Positions 1 to 4,959 of a DNA stretch of 6,601 nucleotides are shown here, in pieces. Position numbers and translations under genes: made by a program. How positions within the stretch are numbered: position 1 is the first letter of the stretch; each line of letters opens with the position of its first letter. The DNA comes from Victivallaceae bacterium (lineage in GTDB: Bacteria > Verrucomicrobiota > Lentisphaeria > Victivallales > Victivallaceae), in assembly GCA_028717165.1 (NCBI GenBank), contig JAQUOK010000180.1:1-6601 (forward strand). Direction: 5' to 3'. The notes beneath the pieces are model-generated. The model had not been told where the DNA came from. It saw only the letters and a list, made by a program, of their open reading frames with translations, and did not search any database.

Positions 1-924
1 ATATGCCCGCGCACCAAAGCAATCGTAATAGTACATTATTCCGGTTATCCCTGCGATATGGACCGGATCATGGCAATTGCCGGGAAACATAAAATAAAAG
101 TGATCGAAGACGTTTCCCATGCGCAGGGGAGCCTTTATAAAGGCAGAATGTGCGGCGCCATCGGCGACATTGCCGGTATCAGCATGATGGGCGGAAAAAG
201 TTTTGCCATCGGCGAAGCCGGCATGATGGCCACCAACAATCAGGAACTTTATGAACGCTGCATCGCTTACGGGCATTACGAAAGGACCTTCGCAAGCAGA
301 TATTGTTCAGATCCGAATGCAATATCGAACCGGGAACTTGCAAAATTCGCCGGAGTGCCGCTCGGCGGCTGCAAACACCGGATGAATCAGACCTGTTCGG
401 CGCTGGGGCGGGTGCAGTTGAAATATTATCCGCAGCGCAGCGCGGAAATTCAAAAGGCGATAAATTATTTCTGGGACCGGCTTGAGGGCCTGCCGGGAAT
501 CCGGCCGCACCGGCCGGAGAAGAATTCCGGTTCGACCATGGGCGGCTGGTACAATCCTAAGGGATTGTATGTAAAATCCGAACTCGCCGGCTTAAGCTGC
601 CGCGATTTCTGCCGGGCGGTGACGGCGGAAGGATTTCCGTGCGGTTCCGGGGCGAATGCTCCTTTGCATTTGCATCCGGTATTTCATGAAGCCGATATTT
701 TCAACACCGGCAAACCGGCAATGACTGCGTTTGCCCGACGCGACGTGAGACAGGGGAAAGGAAGCCTGCCGGTTTCGGAAAGCATCAATGAAATCGCTTT
801 CGGAATACCGTGGTTCAAGCACTGTGATGAAAAAATAATCGATCAATATGTTGCCGCATTTAAAAAAGTGCTTGATAACTATAAGGATATAACGTCAAGT
901 ACAAGTTTTGCCGCTTCGCCGTAA
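1..924 (+). CDS. DegT/DnrJ/EryC1/StrS family PLP-dependent aminotransferase, 5'-truncated
   Basis: The frame is open from base 1 and ends with TAA at 922-924, giving 307 visible residues. An in-frame ATG at 58 is internal, because the residues before it (ending VHYSGYPCDMD) match the family's conserved stretch ahead of the PLP-site aspartate. By comparison with the usual 370-430 residues, about 90-120 N-terminal residues lie outside the window. Visible landmarks are EDVSHAQG (fragment residues 36-43), whose Asp contacts the PLP pyridine nitrogen in this family, and GGKSFAIGEAG, whose Lys (residue 66, bases 196-198) is the expected Schiff-base lysine. The later PLHLHPVF segment is typical of the AHBA-synthase/StsC-like branch. 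Members transaminate keto-sugars or keto-cyclitols in the cytoplasm; the substrate here is unknown. It converges on the GntR gene with only 34 bp between the stops, so it belongs to a different, upstream transcription unit. Confidence 0.9.
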   Translation: MCPRTKAIVIVHYSGYPCDMDRIMAIAGKHKIKVIEDVSHAQGSLYKGRMCGAIGDIAGISMMGGKSFAIGEAGMMATNNQELYERCIAYGHYERTFASRYCSDPNAISNRELAKFAGVPLGGCKHRMNQTCSALGRVQLKYYPQRSAEIQKAINYFWDRLEGLPGIRPHRPEKNSGSTMGGWYNPKGLYVKSELAGLSCRDFCRAVTAEGFPCGSGANAPLHLHPVFHEADIFNTGKPAMTAFARRDVRQGKGSLPVSESINEIAFGIPWFKHCDEKIIDQYVAAFKKVLDNYKDITSSTSFAASP

Positions 925-958
925 AATAAGACATTTTTGCAAATGCGGAATCCGGCTT

Positions 959-1642
959 TCATGAATTAAAGTGCCTTGTCAGGGCAAGCAACGCCGCTTC
1001 CGGCTGCCGCAGCTTGAAGGCGATGGCGATCTGGCGGTGCTCCATATTGGAACGTTCAGCAACCGCAAGTATCTCGGCGGGATCTTTTTTCCGGGGGAAG
1101 CCGGGTTCCATGGCTTTGAAAAATCCGGTAACCGCCGTGCTGACTATACCGAGCGTGCGGCATTCCGCCGGCGCCGTTATCGCACGGTGGAATTCCGCTT
1201 CAGCGGCGTTATATTCCAAAGTATTGATCCTGCCGGCGCTGATCAGTTCATCCATTTTGTCCACCGCCGCAAAAATATTCGTGATCTGCTCATCGGAAGC
1301 ATTGATCACGGCATTGTATATCGAACCGGTTTCCAGGGTTTTGCGCAGTTCCAGCAATTCGGCAAGATGCCGTTTATCAAAATAAGAGATATGTTCCAAT
1401 ACCTGTTCCAGAACGGCGGGAAAATCCCCCTCGCCTATCCTGAAACCGCTGCCGCGCCGGGAAGTTATAATCCCGATCCCTTTCAGGTAGCTGCACGCCT
1501 CGCGCAGGCTGACCCGCGAAACATTGAAAATTTCGCGCATTTTGTCCTCCGTAGGCAGGAAATCGCCGGCCTTCAGATTATTTGCGCGGATATGGTCCAG
1601 AATATCATGAACCAGTTGTTGTGTTAAAGTATTTTTTTTCAT
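959..1642 (-). CDS. GntR-family transcriptional regulator, FadR/FCD subfamily
   Basis: This is a 227-residue cytoplasmic repressor or activator with an N-terminal winged helix (about residues 7-69). It shows the GntR signature LPTEDKMREIFNVSRVSLRE and the wing RRGSGFRI. The C-terminal all-helical FCD ligand-binding domain (about 88-227) keeps the three metal-site histidines: H152 in EFHRAI, H202 in EHRQI and H224 in TRHF. The usual Asp four residues before the first His is Glu (E148), a conservative change. FCD proteins of this type sense small organic acids, often through a bound divalent metal. The ATG at 1642 was chosen because it gives MKKNTLTQQL, the normal distance to the HTH. A TTG at 1678 would add 12 residues with no family resemblance. 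No clear Shine-Dalgarno precedes the ATG. It is divergent from the aminopeptidase operon and is the natural candidate to control it and itself. Confidence 0.93.
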   Translation of the reverse strand: MKKNTLTQQLVHDILDHIRANNLKAGDFLPTEDKMREIFNVSRVSLREACSYLKGIGIITSRRGSGFRIGEGDFPAVLEQVLEHISYFDKRHLAELLELRKTLETGSIYNAVINASDEQITNIFAAVDKMDELISAGRINTLEYNAAEAEFHRAITAPAECRTLGIVSTAVTGFFKAMEPGFPRKKDPAEILAVAERSNMEHRQIAIAFKLRQPEAALLALTRHFNS

Positions 1643-1707
1643 GCCGGTGAATTTACCACAGAAACCCCCGGAAGGCAAATATCTTTCCTTTTTTGTTATT
1701 CCCGGTA

Positions 1708-1735
1708 TTGAAATATTGCGCCCCGGACTTATAAT
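1708..1735 (+). promoter_or_regulatory. sigma70-type promoter for the aminopeptidase-amidohydrolase operon
   Basis: TTGAAA (1708-1713) and a perfect TATAAT (1730-1735) are spaced by 16 bp, pointing toward the M55 aminopeptidase. The predicted transcription start is near 1742, leaving a leader of about 55 nt before the ATG at 1797. The leader has only a weak AGGT (1786-1789) as a ribosome binding site. This is the best promoter match in the window. Confidence 0.55.
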
Positions 1736-1748
1736 CTTTTAAATGCCG

Positions 1749-1776
1749 ATTTAACCGAGTTGGCAGAACCAGTCAA
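1749..1776 (-). promoter_or_regulatory. candidate promoter for the GntR regulator
   Basis: Read on the minus strand, TTGACT (1776-1771) and TTAAAT (1754-1749) are separated by 16 bp. The -35 matches the sigma70 consensus at 5 of 6 positions, and the -10 at 4 of 6. It points toward the regulator, about 110 bp from its ATG. The dyad at 1761-1771 lies inside its spacer and overlaps its -35 by one base, which would allow autorepression. It was found by eye only, and a second AT-rich start is possible. Confidence 0.35.
1761..1771. promoter_or_regulatory. candidate FadR-type operator (TGG-N5-CCA dyad)
   Basis: TGGCAGAACCA fits the TGG-N5-CCA half-site pattern known for FadR-type regulators. It sits about 20 bp downstream of the predicted start of the rightward promoter and within the spacer of the leftward one, so a bound regulator could block both. 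Three-base half-sites are short: a chance match somewhere in a 154-bp region is on the order of a few percent, so this is a candidate only. Confidence 0.3.
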
Positions 1777-1796
1777 TAAAAAAACAGGTATTTATC

Positions 1797-2591
1797 ATGA
1801 AAGTTCTGATAGGAACAGATCTCGAAGGCGTAGCGGGAGTCGTCTCGTTCGAACAGCAAACCTACGATAACGCCAAATATTATGAAGCGGCCAAAAAATT
1901 ACTGACTGCGGAAGTAAATGCCGCCGTCGAAGGCCTTCTCGAAGCCGGGGCGGATGATATCCTTGTTTCCGACGGCCACGGCTGCGGAGGCATACATTTT
2001 GAATCACTGCATCCTGAAGCTAAACTTCTTCACGGGCGGCCCGTTCCGTCACAGGATATCAAACGCAAAGTTTATGCTTCCTGTGACGTTACCATTATGA
2101 TCGGACAGCATGCCATGGCCGGAGTGCAGACCGGAGACCTGAACCATACCCAGTCTTCCCTTAAAATCGATTATTATAAACTCAACGGCAGGATGATCGG
2201 AGAAATAGCGCAATGGGCGCTGATGAACGGCGCTTTCGGAACTCCCCTGATCTTTCTTTCCGGCGACGAAGCGGCATGCCGGGAAGTCGAGGAACTTATC
2301 CCCGGCATTGAAACCGCCGCCGTAAAACAGGGGCTGGGACGAAACAGCGCAATCTCGCTGTCAGCACAGGCCGCCGCCGAAAAAATCCGCAAGGGCGCAG
2401 CGGCAGCGTTAAGGAAACACCTTGCTTCTCCGGTAAAACCGTTCAGCATGGAAGGCCCGTTTGTCCTGGAAAAACGTTTCTTCCATACGGATTCGGCCGA
2501 CGTTTTCGATTCCAACCCGCGTTATAAGCGGATCGATTCTCAAACCGTACAAATTTCTTCCGATAACATTCTTGATATCATTTACGCTTAA
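1797..2591 (+). CDS. M55 family D-aminopeptidase (DppA-like), binuclear zinc
   Basis: The protein has 264 residues, close to the usual length of about 270 for Bacillus subtilis DppA. The N-terminus MKVLIGTDLEGVAGV carries the family's DxEG metal motif (D8, E10). The remaining expected zinc ligands are H61 in SDGH, H105 in GQHA and E136 in IGEI, all near the DppA positions 8, 10, 60, 104 and 133. H117 in LNHT falls where DppA has its conserved active-site-region His. DppA forms a decameric, self-compartmentalizing D-amino-acid aminopeptidase in the cytoplasm. No signal peptide is present here, which fits. Specificity for D-Ala peptides is only presumed, as other M55 members may act on different amides. 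It is the first gene of an operon, with the amidohydrolase 20 bp downstream. The ATG at 1797 was chosen because it begins directly at the conserved first beta strand. Confidence 0.92.
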   Translation: MKVLIGTDLEGVAGVVSFEQQTYDNAKYYEAAKKLLTAEVNAAVEGLLEAGADDILVSDGHGCGGIHFESLHPEAKLLHGRPVPSQDIKRKVYASCDVTIMIGQHAMAGVQTGDLNHTQSSLKIDYYKLNGRMIGEIAQWALMNGAFGTPLIFLSGDEAACREVEELIPGIETAAVKQGLGRNSAISLSAQAAAEKIRKGAAAALRKHLASPVKPFSMEGPFVLEKRFFHTDSADVFDSNPRYKRIDSQTVQISSDNILDIIYA

Positions 2592-2611
2592 ATAATATAA
2601 GGACATGCCAA

Positions 2612-3484
2612 ATGTTTATTGACATCCACGTACATTTCCGTAGTATTCCCGGATTCCCGCGCCATGGGAAACAGGCATACGCCACCCCTGAACAGTTAAT
2701 TGAACGTTATGACAAACTGGGAATTGAAAAAGCGGTCGTACTGCCGGGCGTTTCTCCCGAATGCGCTTACGTCCCGCAGTCCAATGAGGAAGTAATCAAA
2801 GTAGCCCGTGAAACCGGGCGTTTTATCCCGTTCTGCAATATTGATCCGCGCGCCATCAGCAATTCGCACCTGGCCCCGCTCGGCGATATTCTCAGGTATT
2901 ACCGCGACCAGGGCTGCAAAGGCATCGGGGAAGTAACCGCCAATCTGCCGTTTCTCGACCCGAAAGTGCAGAATCTGTTCAAGCATGTCGAAGCAACCGG
3001 ACTGGCGCTGACGTTTCATATAGCCGCGCGGTTTGAGCGGATATACGGGCTCTATGACGACCCCGGACTTCCGCAACTGGAAGAAAGTCTGAAACGTTTC
3101 CCGAAACTCAAATTTTTCGGACATTCCCAAACTTTCTGGGCGGAAATGGCACCGCTGAAAAATGAATTCGACCGCTTCGGCTACCCCGATTATCCGATTC
3201 CGGAAGAAGGAGTCGTTCCCAAACTTATGCGCAAATACCCCAATCTCTACGGCGATCTCTCCGCGGGCAGCGGCTGCAATGCCCTGAAGCGCGACCGGGC
3301 TTACGCCGTCAAATTCATGAATGAATTCCAGGACCGGTTGATGTTCGGAACCGACATCTGCGCGCCCGACACTCCCACCCCCCTGGTTGATTTTATGCTT
3401 GACCTGCGTGACAGCGGCGATATCAGCAAAACGGTTTTCAATAAAATCGCCAGAGAAAACGCCGTAAGGCTGTTGGAACTGTAA
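2612..3484 (+). CDS. amidohydrolase family 2 (COG2159) metal-dependent hydrolase or decarboxylase
   Basis: A 290-residue TIM-barrel protein of normal length for the family, cytoplasmic, with no signal peptide. It opens with FIDIHVHF, giving the HxH metal ligands H6 and H8. Further candidate active-site residues at the expected strand ends are E107 (GIGEV), H136 (TFHIA), H171 (FFGHSQTFW) and D248 (MFGTDIC), the last being the usual general acid/base. Family members hydrolyse amides, lactones or esters of small cyclic substrates, or decarboxylate aromatic acids in a non-oxidative reaction. Sequence alone does not decide which. A good Shine-Dalgarno, AAGGA at 2599-2603, lies 8 bases before the ATG. 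The 20-bp gap from the aminopeptidase stop argues for co-transcription and for a shared pathway, perhaps one enzyme acting on the product of the other. That link is inference. Confidence 0.9.
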   Translation: MFIDIHVHFRSIPGFPRHGKQAYATPEQLIERYDKLGIEKAVVLPGVSPECAYVPQSNEEVIKVARETGRFIPFCNIDPRAISNSHLAPLGDILRYYRDQGCKGIGEVTANLPFLDPKVQNLFKHVEATGLALTFHIAARFERIYGLYDDPGLPQLEESLKRFPKLKFFGHSQTFWAEMAPLKNEFDRFGYPDYPIPEEGVVPKLMRKYPNLYGDLSAGSGCNALKRDRAYAVKFMNEFQDRLMFGTDICAPDTPTPLVDFMLDLRDSGDISKTVFNKIARENAVRLLEL

Positions 3485-3498
3485 TCGAAACCCAATAG

Positions 3499-3533
3499 AC
3501 GTATCACGTATTACGTGCTATGTGTTACGAGAT
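3499..3533. repeat. degenerate 7-bp tandem repeat, five units
   Basis: Five consecutive heptamers read ACGTATC, ACGTATT, ACGTGCT, ATGTGTT and ACGAGAT, with approximate consensus ACGTATT. Because the unit is partly self-complementary, the array contains a perfect 13-bp palindrome, CACGTA-T-TACGTG, at 3505-3517. It lies 15 bp after the amidohydrolase stop and 22 bp before the first paired-hairpin element. No function is apparent. It could be a decayed microsatellite or a spreading intergenic repeat. Confidence 0.55.
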
Positions 3534-3555
3534 AAACACTGATAAAATCGGGAAA

Positions 3556-3624
3556 GGTGTAGCCGCCCCTGTTCCCAGGGGCGTAGTTGCGGGAAGCACG
3601 GCTGGAGACAGCCGTGGCTGCATC
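3556..3624. repeat. composite REP-like element, copy 1 (two inverted hairpins)
   Basis: This 69-bp element is built symmetrically: an 8-bp outer motif, a 20-bp hairpin, a 13-bp spacer, a 20-bp hairpin and an 8-bp outer motif. Hairpin 1 (3564-3583) has perfect 8-bp arms CGCCCCTG/CAGGGGCG and loop TTCC. Hairpin 2 (3597-3616) has perfect 8-bp arms CACGGCTG/CAGCCGTG and loop GAGA. Read outward from the centre, the two halves are the same repeat in opposite orientation. Arms, a GNRA-type loop (GGAA or GAGA) and tail (GCTACACC or GCTGCATC) line up, and the stem differences are paired changes that keep pairing. In the opposite reading the left end carries GTAG and the right end GCAG next to the hairpin, like the head tetranucleotide of REP elements mobilised by RAYT (TnpA-REP) transposases. 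No T-run follows, so it is not a classic terminator, although it could protect mRNA ends. Confidence 0.7.
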
Positions 3625-3659
3625 TTACCTCTAATTTTCTTGCAGGATTAAGAGTTGCC

Positions 3660-4532
3660 ATGCGAAAATATGAATATATTTTTAACAGCGTTAACAGCGC
3701 TGTTTATTCCAAACCCGTTACCGTCCTGGTGCTGGAACCGGATAAGCTGAATGAAAATACCGGCATCATGCTGTTTACCCACGGCTGGGGCGGGAACCGC
3801 TTTCAGCATCAGGATAAGATGGAATATTCCGTTGACCGGCACAACCTGGTCTGCATTTCGGCGGAATACCGGATGAGCGGCTACGATTTCAATCCGGTAA
3901 CCGGACTCGGCTCATACCGGCCTTACGACGCAAGTTTCTACCAGGCTTTCGATGTCCTTAACGCCCTCCGGGAGATTGCCCGGCTGTATCCCGCAATCAA
4001 CCGGCGGCGTTTTTATCATTACGGCGGCAGCCAGGGCGGCCATATAGCGCTTCTAAGTGCTGTTTTCGCACCGAATACCTTCGCTTTTATCTATGCTTCG
4101 TCGGCCCTCGTCGAAATCACTCCGGACATCCGCGAGTGGACAGGCCGTGAGTTTATGGATTTTGAACTGGATATCCGTAACGTTCCCGCACATGCCGGCA
4201 TGATTAAATGCCCGCTGCTGCTGGAACACGGCACCGCCGACAAAACCGTCCCCTGCGACCACGCTCGCAGGCTGGAAAAGAAACTTACGGCGCTCGGCAA
4301 GAAATTCGATATGTGTTATTACGAAGGAGGAAGCCACTGCCTGGAACCAACGATAAGCAAAATAAACGCCTTCACCCAACGCGCCGAAACGTCCATGAAA
4401 ACAGCCCTGAACCCGGAAACCGACGATTTCAGCGCCGGAAATAAAATCTCAATCGACTGCGGCGCTAAAACTTTGCTTATCGACTGGTCGCAAAAAACTG
4501 ATTCCGTCGATCTGTTCAAGTGGCAAAGTTAG
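3660..4532 (+). CDS. alpha/beta hydrolase (prolyl oligopeptidase/dienelactone hydrolase-like serine hydrolase)
   Basis: A 290-residue protein with an intact catalytic triad. S124 is the nucleophile in the elbow GGSQGG, D194 sits in HGTADKTVP, and H226 sits in GGSH. The HGW at residues 41-43 follows the first core strand (GIMLFT) and is the usual oxyanion-hole segment. The core ends near residue 245. The last 45 or so residues, rich in polar residues and ending in short strand-like runs, are an extension beyond the typical fold. No signal peptide is seen, so it is probably cytoplasmic. Members cleave esters, amides or short peptides, and the substrate here is unknown. The start at 3660 has only a weak purine-rich AAGAG (3650-3654) before it. 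It is separated from the amidohydrolase by 175 bp of repeats and is bracketed by two REP-like pairs, so co-transcription with the upstream operon is uncertain. Confidence 0.88.
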   Translation: MRKYEYIFNSVNSAVYSKPVTVLVLEPDKLNENTGIMLFTHGWGGNRFQHQDKMEYSVDRHNLVCISAEYRMSGYDFNPVTGLGSYRPYDASFYQAFDVLNALREIARLYPAINRRRFYHYGGSQGGHIALLSAVFAPNTFAFIYASSALVEITPDIREWTGREFMDFELDIRNVPAHAGMIKCPLLLEHGTADKTVPCDHARRLEKKLTALGKKFDMCYYEGGSHCLEPTISKINAFTQRAETSMKTALNPETDDFSAGNKISIDCGAKTLLIDWSQKTDSVDLFKWQS

Positions 4533-4569
4533 CAGTTCAACTTTCGCTGCAGTCTTCCTTAGATTATAT

Positions 4570-4623
4570 CGGCTGTCCCCAGCCGTGTTACACGAATGCC
4601 GGTCTGATGACCGGCGCTCCCAT
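4570..4623. repeat. composite REP-like element, copy 2 (two inverted hairpins, partly degenerate)
   Basis: Hairpin 3 (4570-4585) has perfect 6-bp arms CGGCTG/CAGCCG with loop TCCC. Hairpin 4 (4598-4615) has perfect 7-bp arms GCCGGTC/GACCGGC with loop TGAT. On the minus strand hairpin 3 reads CACGGCTGGGGACAGCCG, matching hairpin 2 of copy 1 at 17 of 18 positions. The hairpins are in the same inverted arrangement as copy 1, with loop centres 29 nt apart rather than 33. The 12-nt spacer is partly similar (7 of 12) to that of copy 1. The right tail GCTCCCAT resembles GCTGCATC and reads GGAG on the minus strand, again REP-head-like. The left tail is not conserved. The element starts 37 bp after the alpha/beta hydrolase stop. 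Confidence 0.6.
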
Positions 4624-4689
4624 GAGTAGCTTTTCCTGCACTTTTATGCCGCAGGGTATAGCGGTGCATAGTCAAAAATGCGAAATACA

Positions 4690-4715
4690 GTATATATACC
4701 AATATATACCAATAT
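4690..4715. repeat. AT-rich 10-bp direct repeat with a 10-bp palindrome
   Basis: The decamer TATATACCAA occurs twice in tandem (4693-4702 and 4703-4712), followed by a partial third copy. The left end overlaps the perfect palindrome GTATATATAC (4690-4699). A 10-bp period places the copies on the same DNA face, as tandem operator sites often are, but no bound protein can be named. It lies about 245 bp upstream of the binding-protein start. Confidence 0.4.
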
Positions 4716-4948
4716 GATTTTTTATCCTCTGAAAATCCCAGTCCCGGCAAATTGCCTGAATTACAAGATATTGAAAACAAGGAAGATAAGATTTTATCCC
4801 CGCCATTGTGTCTTTTTGAAAAAAACGGTAATTTTTTATTTTTTCGGCTGGTAATTTCAGACAGCGCTTCTATATTAACTCTCACCGGATCAGCTATGGA
4901 TTTTCGGATTGCAAGTAAACCAAACATATTTTTATAGCAACATCAGAT

Positions 4949-4954
4949 AAGGAG
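4949..4954 (+). promoter_or_regulatory. strong Shine-Dalgarno of the solute-binding protein
   Basis: AAGGAG lies 5 bases before the ATG at 4960 and fixes that start. It is the strongest ribosome binding site in the window; the other genes have weak or partial ones. This suggests high translation, as is usual for binding proteins. Confidence 0.75.
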
Positions 4955-4959
4955 CTCAA

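Larger units (their letters stand above)
4533..4959. other. 427-bp intergenic region without a credible gene
   Basis: From left to right it holds the second paired-hairpin element (4570-4623), a weak 5-bp stem CCTGC/GCAGG around a long loop (4635-4655), a 10-bp AT-rich direct repeat (4690-4715), and then an AT-rich leader with several A and T runs (about 4715-4945). The binding-protein ribosome site follows. Short open frames on both strands cross the hairpins and repeats and resemble no family. The rightward promoter for the binding protein should lie here. Candidates such as TTGCAA (4909-4914) with TTATAG (4932-4937) at 17 bp are possible but would leave only a very short leader, so no promoter is called. 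Confidence 0.6.

Noticed and set aside
58..60. ATG at 58 as the true start of the aminotransferase
   Set aside because: The same frame is open to base 1 and the upstream residues match the family, so the gene is cut by the window edge.
925..958. Bidirectional terminator between the convergent aminotransferase and GntR genes
   Set aside because: The only dyad, CGGA-A-TCCG, has 4-bp arms and no usable loop, so no terminator is supported.
971..1627. 218-codon open frame on the plus strand, opposite the GntR gene
   Set aside because: The minus strand encodes a clear wHTH plus FCD protein. The plus-strand product has no recognisable domain and is an antisense shadow.
1643..1678. Earlier TTG start for the GntR regulator, adding 12 residues
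   Set aside because: The added residues (MPSGGFCGKFTG) do not resemble family N-termini, and the ATG at 1642 gives the normal distance to the HTH.
3564..3616. Hairpins as rho-independent terminators
   Set aside because: The stems are strong but no T-run directly follows either. The inverted-pair design and the second copy fit a repeat element better, though a termination or mRNA-stability effect is not excluded.
3556..4623. CRISPR array from repeated CACGGCTGG-type units
   Set aside because: There are only two loci about 1 kb apart, with a gene between them and no regular spacers.
4520..4717. 65-codon plus-strand open frame overlapping the end of the alpha/beta hydrolase
   Set aside because: Its sequence is the translation of the hairpin element and the AT repeat, so it is not a credible gene.
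4559..4927. 122-codon minus-strand open frame in the intergenic region
   Set aside because: It crosses both hairpins of the second element and the AT-rich repeat, and has no family resemblance and no upstream ribosome site.
4752..4937. 61-codon plus-strand open frame just before the binding protein
   Set aside because: Low-complexity AT-rich composition, no good ribosome site and no recognisable domain; most likely chance.
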